Source: Entomortierella parvispora (Eukaryota > Mortierellomycota > Mortierellomycetes > Mortierellales > Mortierellaceae). From it: a stretch of 64,000 nucleotides of DNA. The DNA lies in the NCBI GenBank assembly GCA_963573315.1, contig OY752143.1, forward strand, positions 1,550,001-1,614,000, read 5' to 3'. Made by a program: the position numbers and the translations under genes. Under the pieces are notes generated by a model, which was not told where the DNA came from, searched no databases, and saw only the letters and a program-made list of their open reading frames with translations. Below, piece after piece: positions 23,186 through 35,576 of the stretch. How positions within the stretch are numbered: position 1 is the stretch's first letter; each line of letters starts with the position of its first letter.

Positions 23186-23494
23186 ATGAACCCACATCAG
23201 GAGCAACAAGCTGCCCTCCTCAACCGCATCGCCATCAATGTTGTATGTGGTTCTGCTTTCTGAAGATTGACAATGTACGAGGTTGTGCCTTTGTTTTTGC
23301 TTTGGAATGCTAACGATTCCGCCTGTGTCCATTAGGAGAAGCTGAACGAGTCTCTGGAAGAGCTTAACAAAAAGCTGGTCCGAGTGAACGAAGGAAATGA
23401 GTCGACCGTGTTGATGGCCCAGATCTGGAACACGTACGCCAAAAGCACTCACATCATGTTGGAGGGACTGGGTGGACTGCAGCCACCAGAGTGA
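23186..23494 (+). CDS. DAD4: DASH complex subunit DAD4
   Basis: Two short exons, 23186-23242 and 23336-23494, encode 71 residues; the 93-nt intron has a GTATGT donor and a GCTAACG branch. The protein begins MNPHQEQQAALLNRIAINV and continues EKLNESLEELNKKL, ending LEGLGGLQPPE. The start MxNPHExQ, the R-I-x-x-NV-x-KLNES heptad and a total length of about 70 residues are those of DAD4, a coiled-coil subunit of the DASH/Dam1 ring that couples kinetochores to microtubule plus ends. Too short to be obvious from open frames alone. It lies just downstream of PEX1 in the same direction; no functional link is implied. Confidence 0.85.
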
Positions 23495-26400
23495 TAGGAG
23501 AAAAAAAAACAATCGTCCCTAACTCAATTGCAGGTCCGGTGCCTTTATCGAAAGCGAACCAGACGTGGCAGCCAGATGCGGGATTCACGAGTATACACTT
23601 AGTGTAGCTCTTTGTAACATCAGGTTGGAAGAAGGAGAACCGACCATTTGTATTATAAAAAAAGCAATTTTCGACCATTACCTTTGAAGAGTGGACCTAT
23701 GTTTTGAATGTAACTTTGCTTGAGAATCAGGGTGTATCCAGCACAGCTCCTGCAGTGCAAGGCAGCATAAGGAGCCAAGCTTGCTAAAATGCCATCTCTA
23801 TCTTTTACCCGAAGGAAGTGCATCATCTGCGCATCACATTCTGACTAGACAAAAAAGGAGGGGGTATATTTCCTGACTGACATGGACAACCCGAGCAAAC
23901 GGTCAAACGCGACCTTTCTCCCCAAAAAAGAACCTTGTCAAAGCGTGAACGATACAGTGGTCTTTTGTTTCTTTCAAAGATACCAAAGATTTTTTTGGTA
24001 AAACTTGCCCCTAAAAGCGATTTCGAGCTGCGAGACATGGGGTGCATTTCTAGGACGCGTGTGCATCGCTTGCCCGCATCCTTGCATGCAAGGCGGAAAA
24101 TGGCGCAATATCGGCTCATGCCTCTCAATTGGATTAGAAGACTGCACTCCTTTGCCTTTTCTTGCAGGAAGTTTTTTCCTCCAACAACCACTTCCAAGGG
24201 ATAGGAGATAATTCCACAGAAAGAACAAAGAAAAAAAATCTATGCGGAATATTGTGGCAATTGAGTGCCTAGAATGCGACTTTCCAGGGTGAACACGTCC
24301 ATGTTGACCCTTCGTGTCAAAGAACATAAAGAACGGATGCTCATCCCTGAATTTCCCTCAGCCTTTTTGAAAGGATGGAAAACAACAACCTACACGCGAC
24401 AGTCATAACCCCACCCCCTGTTGTGAACAAACAAACAGTTTCGCCGGGATAGGCTGAATGTTTAGGCCGAATGCTCTTGACCTTGAGGGCCTCTCTTCAA
24501 ACACTTTTCTTCCCAAAAGCATGGTAAGATTTCCAGTTAACTTTGGACAGCCCCCGAAGGACCGTGTATCTTTCTTTTTGGCAAACGCAAAAGAAAACAT
24601 TTTTTTTGTCCTGAAACCATCACAAAAGCTCTGGGCTTCAACTCAATGTGCATGTGCAGAGTACTTTGTGGTCCAGAGCTCTTCTCGGTAGCTGAAAGAT
24701 TTGAAAAACCCTCTGCTTTGCCTTTCTTTGCCTTGCTTCGCAGTGACAGAACATGACCGTGCACATTTGTTCGTCGGAAAATTTATGAAAAAGAGATCAA
24801 ACGAAACTTTGCCATTCCATTGTTGACATGGACATGCTGCCATACTTTAACTTTGCCATTGATGCTTCGGCAAGATCGCTATGCCAACGCTTTTTCCCAG
24901 ACCAACATCTGGTGGAAATAACCACTGACCACCGGCTTTGCCATTTTCTTTTTTCTTTTTTTTTTTTTTTTGGTTTTTTGCGGGGCGTTAAATTGGCCTA
25001 TTGATTGGGTCAGTACAGTTCTGCAGTCAATTGGTCTGACTAGGGATCCTGGCAACTCTTGCTCCGCAACCTCTTTGCTTTGGCAAAGTCTAAAAAATGG
25101 GATCCTGCTCGACCTCCAGCCCCTATCCCCCTAAAGTTCCTAGAAACGATGAAGAACAACTGTACCTAGCTTTTCAAGGATTTGAGGACATTATTCTTTG
25201 ACCATTGAGTTACAATGAGAGGGGGTTGATGCATTATGCTTGAGAACTTGAAAGGAGATGGAGAAAATAGAGACGAGTTATAACTGTTTTTCGGTGTGTT
25301 TTTAATATTATTTTTTTGTTTGCTTTGCCATTGCTAGGCAAGTAAGGTCGAGCTCTGAGCCCAGAAAGAACGTGGTATCTCTTTGTTGTACAACAACGGT
25401 GCAAGGTCGATCCCAATAAAGATCTCCGCAACATGGGGATCTTCCTCGTCCTAACCATCTCCCCCCCCCCCCCCCTCCCCTTTTTTTCCCTCCTTTTTCT
25501 TGCCGGGAGAGCTGTGAGACGCATGTTCATGCAAACAAAGCACGGTTCGAAAATAGCACACAGCAGGTAAAGCATCGTACCATTCATGAAAGATCCCGCT
25601 AGGTTTTACCCGCCCGGTGTAACTTTGGCTTCCATGGTATCCTAGGAAAAATAAAAACAACGCGAAACTATGAGACTCGATTGAATGAGAAAGTGGTTAC
25701 AGAGAAATGACACATAGTTTTGTATGATTTCCGGGGTCAATTGCACACAAATAACACCTATTGTTCGAAGAAAAGAGAATATTCCTCATGAATTCCATCA
25801 AAAAAGACATAACAGTGGTTTCCTGTCCCTGGTTTTCGTGTATAAAACATTAGATCGAAAACAATGTGGTCGTCCTTCAACTTTTGGAAACATTATCGCA
25901 AAAAAAACGAATATGAGAAGGAAGCATCGGAACAACAAGTGGCTACATTCCTGGACTTTGCCATGCGTTACATAACAAAGGTCCCTTAAATCGCAAACAT
26001 TCGACGAGCTATCCCAAGATGTGGTCAAGACTCTTCCATATCCTCCCCTATCCTTCTCCCCGACAGCCCCTTTCCTTCGCGATCAGCATCCTTCGAGAAC
26101 GCCTTTAGGGAAAAGATGGTTTTGTTTGAATATGTTGGACTCCAAAACAAAAAGCAACAATGTTCGATTTCAGGGATCAAGACGCATTGGCCATGGCCTT
26201 GGCCAAAGCAAGGCATGTGTGTTCATTTCAGCCCCTGTTTACCCTGTTTACGGGCGATCGGCCGCGATCCAGGAATTTTCAGCTCGAATGCACTTTGCGG
26301 TGTGCGATGTGGGGAGCAAACACGGAGACAAAGAGAAACTCTGTTGTGTCGACTTGTTCTGGGAACGGAATGTCCTCTCTAGCACTTGCTTGCAACTGGG

Positions 26401-26764
26401 CGAATATGTGCTCGTTGGCAGAAGGGAGACGGAAAGTCTAGGATAAAAGTCCTCCTACTGCCCGTGAAGGGATAATCTTGTGGATCGACCTACTTTGCAA
26501 TAGCTCAAATGGGTCATGGTTGGAATCAGGTACTCTCAGGCATCCAAGAAGGTGACCAAGCCCCCCCATTGGGGATCCTGTGGTACTCTGTATCTTTGCA
26601 TGGTTTTTAGTGGACTCCCAAAGGCGAAGCAAGATGCGAGGCAAAGCACAGTCCTAAAAGTCACAAACAGAAAGAGCCTCCTCTTTGGCAAAGCAATCGA
26701 TTCCTTTCAACTCCCTCCCACTCCATCCCCTGAAGTTCTCTCCCAGTTTTTATAATAAGACGTC
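23495..26764. other. 3.3-kb region without recognised genes
   Basis: Rich in short poly-A/poly-T runs (a 20-base-plus T tract near 24950-24972) and a run of 15 C at 25461-25475. Several open frames of 60-140 codons exist on both strands, but none shows a domain, a splice-compatible partner or a convincing composition. A segment at about 23549-23594 resembles one at 48555-48600 (see findings). Confidence 0.5.
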
Positions 26765-29700
26765 ATGGCCGATTGTAAAGAACTCGCAAATATTGACCCG
26801 CGTTTCTCCCCCTCCATCATGGCATCTTCAGCGTCATCACCTTCTTCATCAGCGTCTCTTCTCCCGGGGTTAGAGCGGCCCTTGTCACCATCCTCCAGCT
26901 CCATTACCTATCTCCAGCCTCCAATTACTCTAATATCCCATGACAACTCCCAACCATGGATGGAAATAGAGAAAGTATATCAGCTACAACAACGAGAACA
27001 GGACGCAAAGGACATGCAACGATTGAATCAAGAGACCTCTTGGCTATTAAAGTGTCCTCCTGAGGTTGTATCTTGGATTATCGTCTTGCTGGCAGATGCC
27101 CTAGACATACGGAACCTACTTCAGACTTGTAGTCTTCTCTCTAAACACTGGGCCTCTTGGGACTGGTTCGAACACTCGAAGCGAAGGTTCCCGAACTGGT
27201 ACAGGGAGGCCAGTCTTGGTGATTTGCCAGATACAGAATTACATTTCCAAAGGCCAGGTCCCATTGGCCTTACTGGTCAAGGAACGATCGTCGCCTCGAA
27301 TTGGAAGAGGATTGTCGTTAGAGACGCCGCCTTACGAAGAAGGCTCGGACGTCCTTTGCCAGCCCTCAATGTAAGTTTTTTCATTTAAGCCAATTTTTCT
27401 CTTTCTTTATTATCAGTTGCTTTGATGAAGGAGAACACAAGAGCCGCTCTCTGTTGGAGGAAAGAGCAACATGAAACAAGGAGAGCCGAAGGCGAAGCGT
27501 TTTAAAAGAGAAACACTCCAGAAATCCTCCGAGGGAGCATCATGAATGAATCAACTGGATCAATCATGATGGGGAGATGGATTCGTCAATCGCTTTAGTA
27601 ACAGAACAGAAAAATTTTCTTCTCCATTGTGTTGTGTGTGCCCCCTTTAGCTCAGCGACGACCAAAACAATAATGACGTCGCTCATTTGTTGGACCCTAC
27701 TCAAGAACCCCCTTTGTATCTCCCTGAACGCGACCAGAAACATCTGCGAGTGCTCTTGGATGAGGCGCAATACTTTCCAAGCGACACCAAGACCGAGTCT
27801 GAGAATTGGTACAGGGTGTCGTCCCCTGTATACAATATCGATCTAGACTCCGAGACGACCCTGTCGGCCTCCATGCTGGCTAGAAAAGGGGAGAATGCAG
27901 ACCAATTTGAGTTCCGCGTGCTCATTTACGCCTTGCCCAATCTCACGGACCCGATCGCGATCTGTGACAGTAAAATGTGGGAGGTCGACCAGCATGTCGA
28001 TTACGATGTCGCCAGGGCCCGTGATGCCCGCAGACACCAACAGCAACAAGCACAGAATATTGACACGTTCGCAGAAGTGGCCGAGACTCCTCAAACTCCT
28101 GCCGCATCTCAACAAAACGCCCCCTTGCCGACGAGAACTCCAGAGAATCGACCAACGGTGAATAGACCTTGGCATGATCCGTTCACGGCCAATGAGCTAC
28201 CAGTTATTCAACTGGTTGAACTCAAGCACTCCTTTTCAAGCTCGACCAAAACCACTCAAGGCAAAAATAGCAAAGGTCGCACGGCAAGTGAGATGAAGGT
28301 CATATTTGCCTTGGCTTTCGGTCAAAATGTAGGGGAGGACGATATGTTGCTTTTGGATGTTTGGAGGCTTGTAAAAGTTGTCGAGATCACCATTCCATCT
28401 GTATTGAGAGATCAAGACCGATTTGTCACTGTTCCAATGGAGTCCTTACCTCCGCCCGTGTTGGTTCAAGTCGAGACGATCGAGGTCAGCGCCGAGGAGG
28501 ATATGAGGGCGCGGATGGTCAAGATCTACACGGTGAATGTCGAAAAGGCTGCGCCCATACAGCCTGCAGCGCCTGCAGCGCCTGCACCGCCCACATTGGT
28601 AACTCCAATTTCCAAAGAAGAGAACCCTGGGCTGATGATGGTAAACAAAATGTTGTCAACACAGTCGACCATGGTCGACATTCAAACTTCAAACGCCTCT
28701 GTCGCACAGCCCACCTTTGTGACAAAGACGTGTATCGCTATCTTTGGAATCCAGAACGCTGACACGTCATCGGCCCTGATGTTGCGCAAGGTGATCTTTG
28801 CCCCTAGCCGAAATGAAGGCACTGACTCTTTGTGCAGACGGACAATCAGTCGCGGGGTGAGCTGCATGACCTTGTTTCCTTACCAGAGTGGCTATGACCG
28901 ACTTTTGGTTTTATACAATCGCCATGGACGAGGCATGATTTGGGATTGGGTGAACGAGAACCAAGTAGCGCAGTTGCGAATGCCCGACGACGCGATCATC
29001 CCCAATGCAAGACCAGCGGATACCCCAAATGCACCCCCTGCAGGCGGCGTGGTCGCTGGAAATGCAAACGCTGCCGCTGCTGCTGCCAATAACAACAACA
29101 ACAACAACAACAACAATGCGCAGGCTGGAAGTGGAAGTTCACCAAACAGACGGCGGCTTTCCTATTGGGGCGTACAGGTTTCTTTCTCGGAGACACCGAA
29201 TCCGTTCACCCTCAACCAGAAGGAGCGCCGCACCTTCAAGATTGTGACACTGGCAGATGGTCAGGAAGACGAATGGGAGTCTTGCTTCTGGAATGTAGAC
29301 TCTTTAATGTTGGGGCCAACAGACTCAGAATTACCAGAGCAGTCAGCGTTTGTCCCGATCAAGATACACCACCCACTCTCTGCAGAGATGAGAAGGGCCC
29401 GTGATTATAATATGAGATACATTCGGAGATGGCGGTTGGAGGAACAGGCAAAACTTATTCAGTCTGCTGCTGCTGCCGCTGCTGCTGCCGCTGCTGGTGC
29501 AAATACTACTACACTGACTACGACAACGGTGAACACAACGACAGCGACAGCGACAACGACAGCGACACCGACAGCGTCCACTCCTTCAGTCGCCCCTCAT
29601 CTCTATGCGATCAGCAAGCGATCTGAGGTGAAGACACTTGGCGTCAAAATTCCTATGGAGGCCCGAAAGTGGGGCCCGACCCAGAGACAACAATGGATCG

Positions 29701-30026
29701 AATCTGTTCGAGCAAGCGAGCCAGTGCGTTTCAATGCTTATGTGGTGTGGAATCGATACCGGATATCTTTGACAACGGACCAAGGCTTAGTCATAGTGGA
29801 TCTCGAGGAAGAGGGCTCGGACGAGAATCGGAGTGACACTCAAGTTCGGGACGCACCTGCACCTGAACCAGATAGAGAGTGGGTCCAGTACTTGCATCAC
29901 TTGAAGGACGCGCCCAAAAACTCATTGGTGGATATCGCAACTGTGAATAACAGCCTTGTGATCACGATGAAGTTGGGACATTTGGTCTGGCCCTTCTATG
30001 GTCCCTCGAATGTAACAGAGCCTTGA
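26765..30026 (+). CDS. F-box domain protein, large, function unknown
   Basis: Exon 1 (26765-27370) and exon 2 (27651-30026) join in phase 0 across a 280-nt intron to give 993 residues. After a Ser/Pro-rich start, residues about 96-140 (LKCPPEVVSWIIVLLADALDIRN, LLQTCSLLSKHWASWDWFEHSKRRFPNWY) read as an F-box: Pro-Pro-Glu-Val, hydrophobic spacing, then Trp. F-box proteins bind SKP1 and bring substrates to SCF ubiquitin ligases. The long C-terminal part has no repeat type that I can name with confidence; it contains beta-like segments (LIYALPNLTDPIAICDSKMWEV, ITMKLGHLVWPFYG) interrupted by Pro/Ala, poly-Asn, poly-Ala and poly-Thr tracts, so a diverged propeller-type substrate domain is possible (inference). 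Confidence 0.75.
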
Positions 30027-31269
30027 GGGGGGAAAAAAAGGAGGGGGCTGGGGGAGAGTCAAAAAGATTGCAAAACTCGGCCCCCTGTAGACAAATGAGT
30101 ACGAGCTCAAACGAGGGCTTGGAAAATTGAGCAAGACCCCTGGTTGAAACGATTGTATCAAACAAAGCGAAAGAGCGACTAGGCGCTTGAAAAGGCTACC
30201 CACAATTGGTGTAGCCCAAGCCCTTGTTTGGTATGCCAATTCGACGGCGCGTCAGTCGAATGGTCTGCGGATCCCAATGCGCGATAGAGTCCAGTTTCAT
30301 ACGGGACCCAACGTTATTTGGACCCAGAAGCGTGTAGATGAGGAGGCGTTTGAGCCCCGGTAACGTATGGATCTGAAGGCATCTGAATGTCACTGAACCC
30401 AGTGACATTCGGGTCCGATAGCGAACGGCCTCAGTGGCGTAAAAGCCCACGGGCCTAGCCTGTAGCTACGAAACGATCGGACTGCAGGGGAATCACAAAG
30501 AGGCAATAGTATTTTATTTTCAAGGCTCTCTATAGCTTTCACAGCGGTAGGGACTCTGCCAGACTGGACTGCCAGTCAGGGTTATCCTCAGGTAGCTCTC
30601 TCTTCAGTCAACCTTCCTAGACGTGATGAAATCACAAACAACATATACCACCATATAGACAACACCCTGTAAACTAGACGCATTGCTTTAAATTCGAGAT
30701 TGGTAATTGAGGACACACCTGTCTTCCTCGGCGAGCAAAGGTTGTGTAGTTTTGCCCTCCTGCTGCACAAGGAGCCGGGAATTGCGCGTGCTTTCCTTTT
30801 TTTTTATGAGCGTGTCATTCTCGTGTCGCGTGTTTCTGCAAAGGATTCTTGTTTGCAGCACAAACTTCTTCGTCTTACTGCTTTTTCCCCCCTCCCCTCA
30901 TGTCTTTTCTGTTGTAAACGCGAGCGACGCTGAGGAACACGTCGATCACAAAGAAAAGGAACGAGCACAATGAGAGGAAGACGGCATCGAGAGAGAGATT
31001 AAAGATTTTGAGAGTGGGGAGGACAGTGCAAGTCAATGGATCGACGACAAGACCTCACACATCATGGACACACCCACAATAAGATCAGTTAACTAGGATA
31101 CTTTCAAAGAGTTGTTTTTTTTTTAATTCAGGCTCAAAAGGAGTAGGGAATGGAGAGGTATTAGGGTTGGGATAAATATGAACAAATTAGAGAGTACAGA
31201 AAGAAAAAGAAAAAGAAAAAAAAGGGAATGGTATTTCAAAGAGAAACCTCTGGGCGGCTTTTTTTTTGT
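30027..31269. other. Convergent intergenic region with a hairpin-rich island
   Basis: Convergent spacer between the F-box gene and the Zn2Cys6 gene. At 30190-30470 lies a less repetitive, GC-richer island with several perfect or near-perfect hairpins. The rest is AT-rich with homopolymers. No gene recognised; an 84-codon reverse frame spans the island but matches nothing I know. Confidence 0.5.
30385..30410. repeat. Perfect 11-bp inverted repeat, 4-base loop
   Basis: The arms GAATGTCACTG (30385-30395) and CAGTGACATTC (30400-30410) are exact reverse complements around AACC. Two further hairpins lie close by: 30194-30199 with 30211-30216, and 30236-30245 with 30255-30263 (one bulged base). Confidence 0.75.
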
Positions 31270-34200
31270 TTAACAAAGCAAGGAATGAACACTCATTCGC
31301 TTGCGTGCGGCTTCTATAGCCTTGACGGCCCGTGTCTCTTCATCTTCAGTGGAGCAACGACAGACACTTCCGCAGGCGCCACTCAAACACGTCACTGGCC
31401 CGGAGATGGTCTTGTTTCGACTGATAAAGGACGAACGACCTACGCTGCTCGTCCGCCTCAGCGCACTACCATTTCGGCCGTACGAAGAAGAGGACGACTT
31501 CTCACTTAGCGTCGGGGAACTGGGTCCGGTGCTGAAAGGGTTCAAAGCCCCGCTGCTAGTATGGTGCCGGTGGTGATGACGCGACGACGTCACCTCGTCC
31601 GGCGGACTAAACTGTGACACAGTCGTCTCCATCCCACCGTACCGTGGTTGTTGTTGGTGTTGGTATTGATGAGATTGCGATCCAAGACTAGACCCCGGAC
31701 TGAGAGACTCGCGATGACTGGATGGACTTCTGGACTCTTCATGTTCGAAATACAGGCTTCCACTTCCCAATTCCGCAGGCGTCGCCCCTTCCGCCACAGA
31801 GTCTCGCTCCCGTTCATCCAGTACCTGGTGGATTGCGTCCTTGGGCCGCTCTCCGTCCATACCGGTCCGTCCGGTAGCAGGACACCTATCTCTGTCCGTC
31901 CATTGATCCGACATCTTGGCCCAGGGACAAGGCGCCTTTGCCTCTCCCCCAGCATCAGTTCCTGCCCCAGCAGACGAGTTCTCACTCCTCTCGACCTGTC
32001 GTATCTGCATGAGGGCCTGTTGTTGTTGCTGTTGCAAAAGACGCTCTCGTTGCTGCTGTCCATGTACAATTGGACAAACACCCGTAGCAGAGTTTTCAAC
32101 ATTGGGGTGGTCTGGAGGCATGCTCTGCAACTCCAACTTGATACTCGACTGGTAGGGTACTGTTGTTGTTGCTCCTGGGGCGGACGACGACAGCGATGAA
32201 GAGAGTGGCAGTGGCGCCTGTGTTGGTCTGCTTGTCGAGTTTGCAGAAGACAAAAGAACCGAGGTCAAAGATGACGTCGGCCGCAAAGTCTGATGGTGCT
32301 GAAGGTGATGATGGTCCTGATGTCTGTTATCGATATCACGATTCCGGTCATGACTGTCTGCCATGTCCGCCAGAGGTCGCTTCATTGACTGGGGTGGCGA
32401 CCGGGACGCAAACGAAGCCCCGAATGCAGAGGAAGAAAGGTCCCTTTGCAGTGACTTTGGTGTCCTCATCACCAGGTCTTGGCGCGAACTCTGAGAGGCT
32501 TGCTGCAAGGACGTGGGCGAGGGCAAGGGCAAATGGTGACGTCTCAGGCTTCCAAATGCGGGCGAAGGCTCTGATCGATTCAAATACTTGGACACACCAA
32601 ACCCTCCCATGGGGGCCGAGAGCGTCCGGAAGGGATCCGCAAAGACCGTGGGAAGACGCGATGTCGGAGAATTATGACTCGAGTGACTAGAGCTTCCAAA
32701 TGGCTCAGAGTCGTACAACCACCGTGCCTGGTGAAGCGGGCCTGTTCTCAAAGGCGGCATTGAGCTCGAGTAGGTCGAAGGTTTGCCAAGAGAGACGGTA
32801 TAAGACAGTGACGACGACGAGGAAGGTGCACTTGAGGATGGAGAGGAGGAAGTAGTACCCATACCAAAACCAAGCGGGAATCGATTCTGAGAGGGTCCCC
32901 CTGAATGAAGAGGCGATAGCGTGGAGGGCGAGGGAAACACTGGAGAGTTGGCAGACGAGGAGGTGGAACCTCCAGTAAAGATGGGTGGTAGCGAAATCTT
33001 TCTCGACTCTGCTCCACTGATAGGTTCCATGGTCGAATATCTCTGGGCCAATGTCGGCTGCTGCTGTTGTTGTTGTTGGGGGTGAGGCTGGCTGAGTTGC
33101 TTGGGAGCATAGGATGAATCGGGGTAACCGACGCCATGATTGGACGAGGCTTGGGTATCACTGCTGTACATTCCCGTCCGGGTTTCATCCATCGACTGCC
33201 GTTCTCGTGGGTGGTCATTGTACAGAGATGGTGGAGAGTGCCGAGACATAACACAAACCACATATGCATGCTCAATGCTCAGACCTCGGGAGAGGTCAGT
33301 GCCCAGTCCGCCGCCCACATACATCCTGACTGAAAACAAGTCCGACCCACCGTCAGCGTGGCAAATTCTGATCACGTCCGAATATTCGCTAGACCCAGGT
33401 GCGCTCGATGACATGATCCCAGGTCGATTTTGGTAAAACACGGGAGACGAGGAATCCAAAAACGCAATGCGAGAGATGTGCTGTGGCCCATTGGGCGATG
33501 CAGCTGAAAAGACGGCGTCCCGGATCAGTCCCAGCAGATCTCTCATCTTGCCCTGGTCTTCGGTAGCAACAATCGAATAAAGCGATTTGTGGCTGATATC
33601 ATGAGGATGGTATCCCCACATGGCCTGGGATTCATCTGACACACGGGCGCAGATCAAATCCATCGTCAAGAAAAGAGTCGCCAGAGGCAACCCGCTCGGA
33701 CCAGAGTACACCTCCTGTGGCCGTTTGACCTGAGATGTTGAGGAATAGTAAAATTGGTCCTGACGGTCGCTTGGGAGCGCGGGCTCTGAGTGTAGTGACA
33801 ACGGGCGACTCCCTTGGTATGATGGGACAGGGGGCTGATTTGTCCGGTAAGACAAGGACGACGAAGGCCGCTCCGGCTCTGGATGAGAAACAAAGGACGA
33901 TGGACGGTCTTGCTGGGTGTTATTCTAATCATCAGCATTAGGGAAGAAATGTTAGTCATGGCAAGGGTATGGATGCCCGGGGAGACTAGGCACCTACCTC
34001 ATTGGATGGTGTCTGCGCAAATGGTGCCGATGTCACTGACGTAGGACCAACAGGCGCCCTAGAGTGCATGCCAAGCAGTGAGGTTCAAACTATTAGTAGG
34101 GTTTTCAAGAAGGCCGACCATCGCCGACTCTTTGACCAATTGCAGGTGAGGGATGCTACATACTTTGAGCTGCCTAGGCCTGTCTTTTTGGGCATCTTGT

Positions 34201-35545
34201 AGTTGACCGACTTTGTGTATTTGTTCTTGGGGCGCGGAGTCTTTGTCAATGAGGATGTGAGCAAAGGCCTTGATCCTGCGGCTGCGGGGCTTTTTGAAGG
34301 CACCCCAGTACCCATGGACGTATTCCACGCAATGGCCTTGTCAACCAGTTTTGGACGCCCACGCTTCTTGTGCTCGACATCGCGACAAGTGTCGTCCTTC
34401 CCTACTGATATGCAACGCTTGCATGGACGTGAGACTAAAAAATGAGAGGATATTAACATTTGGATCTGGATCACGGGTAATTTTTTGGGATCGAGTGTGT
34501 TGGTCCGAGGGCGCAACGCACACACGCCCATTTGCAGAAGGACAAGGCCCAATGGGATTGCGGTCCTTGATCGATCGCGTGGATTTGAATTGTTTGTGGA
34601 GAGCAATAAGCAATAAATAACGGGAAAAAGGGGGGACCAACAGAGAAGGAGGAAGGACCTTCGACGAACGGGAATGAACATTGAGGACATTTTCTATGGT
34701 ATTTTTCTCTTTTTCGCTGCTCCGAGTAGAGAGGACAGGGTCTCTGCCGTTCCCCCCTTGCCCAGCCTTCACTCCGTCCCCCAAACTGCGATGTTATGTT
34801 TGTTGTTTTTGCACTAGACGGTACACAGACCAAAACACGACACGGACACACCGTGAGAACGAAAGGGTAATAACAAAGAAATTGAATCCCGAGACGAGAC
34901 GTGTAAACACGCCAGTTTGCTGCGTTGAGGGGAGGGCGCGGGTTCAGAAGAGAGAGAGAGGAAAAAAGAGCACAAGGAAAAGGTGACCGCCAGGGACGGA
35001 TGGACCTGATGGACTGTGTTCCGCCCACAAGGACAATTGGAGAGCCTTGCTCGAAATGAAAAGCGCTGCAACCCAAACGAGTGGACAGTGGGCAACAAGA
35101 CGAGATGAAGGCAATGGCCAGAAAAGAGAATTGGACGAGAGCAGTGAACACAGAACACAAAGAAAACACGGCTCGACCCCCCCACCCACAGAAACAGGCA
35201 AAAAGAGGGAGAGGCTCTGTGCCCGACGGACGAGTTTGTCTTGTGGACGGTCCCTGAGGTGCGCTTGTTTTCCTTTGGACTACAAGATGTCAACACGAGG
35301 GGGTGGTTTGCCGAGGGAATGATGTTGGATTGGGTAGTAAGTAGAGTAGAGTTGGAGGGTGGGGTGGCACCATTGCAGCTGCAGGCAAGGAGCAACGGCC
35401 GTGTGTGTGGAGGAAGTGGAGGGAGGACACGCACACAGAGAGACAGAAAGAGAAAGATGGTGTGATGATGGTGATGGTGATGATGGGGGGTGTTGTTGGA
35501 TGAGACGATATGGCGAATCCATAGGCCAACAACAGAAAGACATGC

Positions 35546-35576
<31 letters not shown>

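Noticed and set aside
25547-25560. GGTTCGAAAA reminiscent of a tRNA T-loop
   Set aside because: No matching stem, anticodon arm or acceptor stem around it; no tRNA gene was found anywhere in the window.
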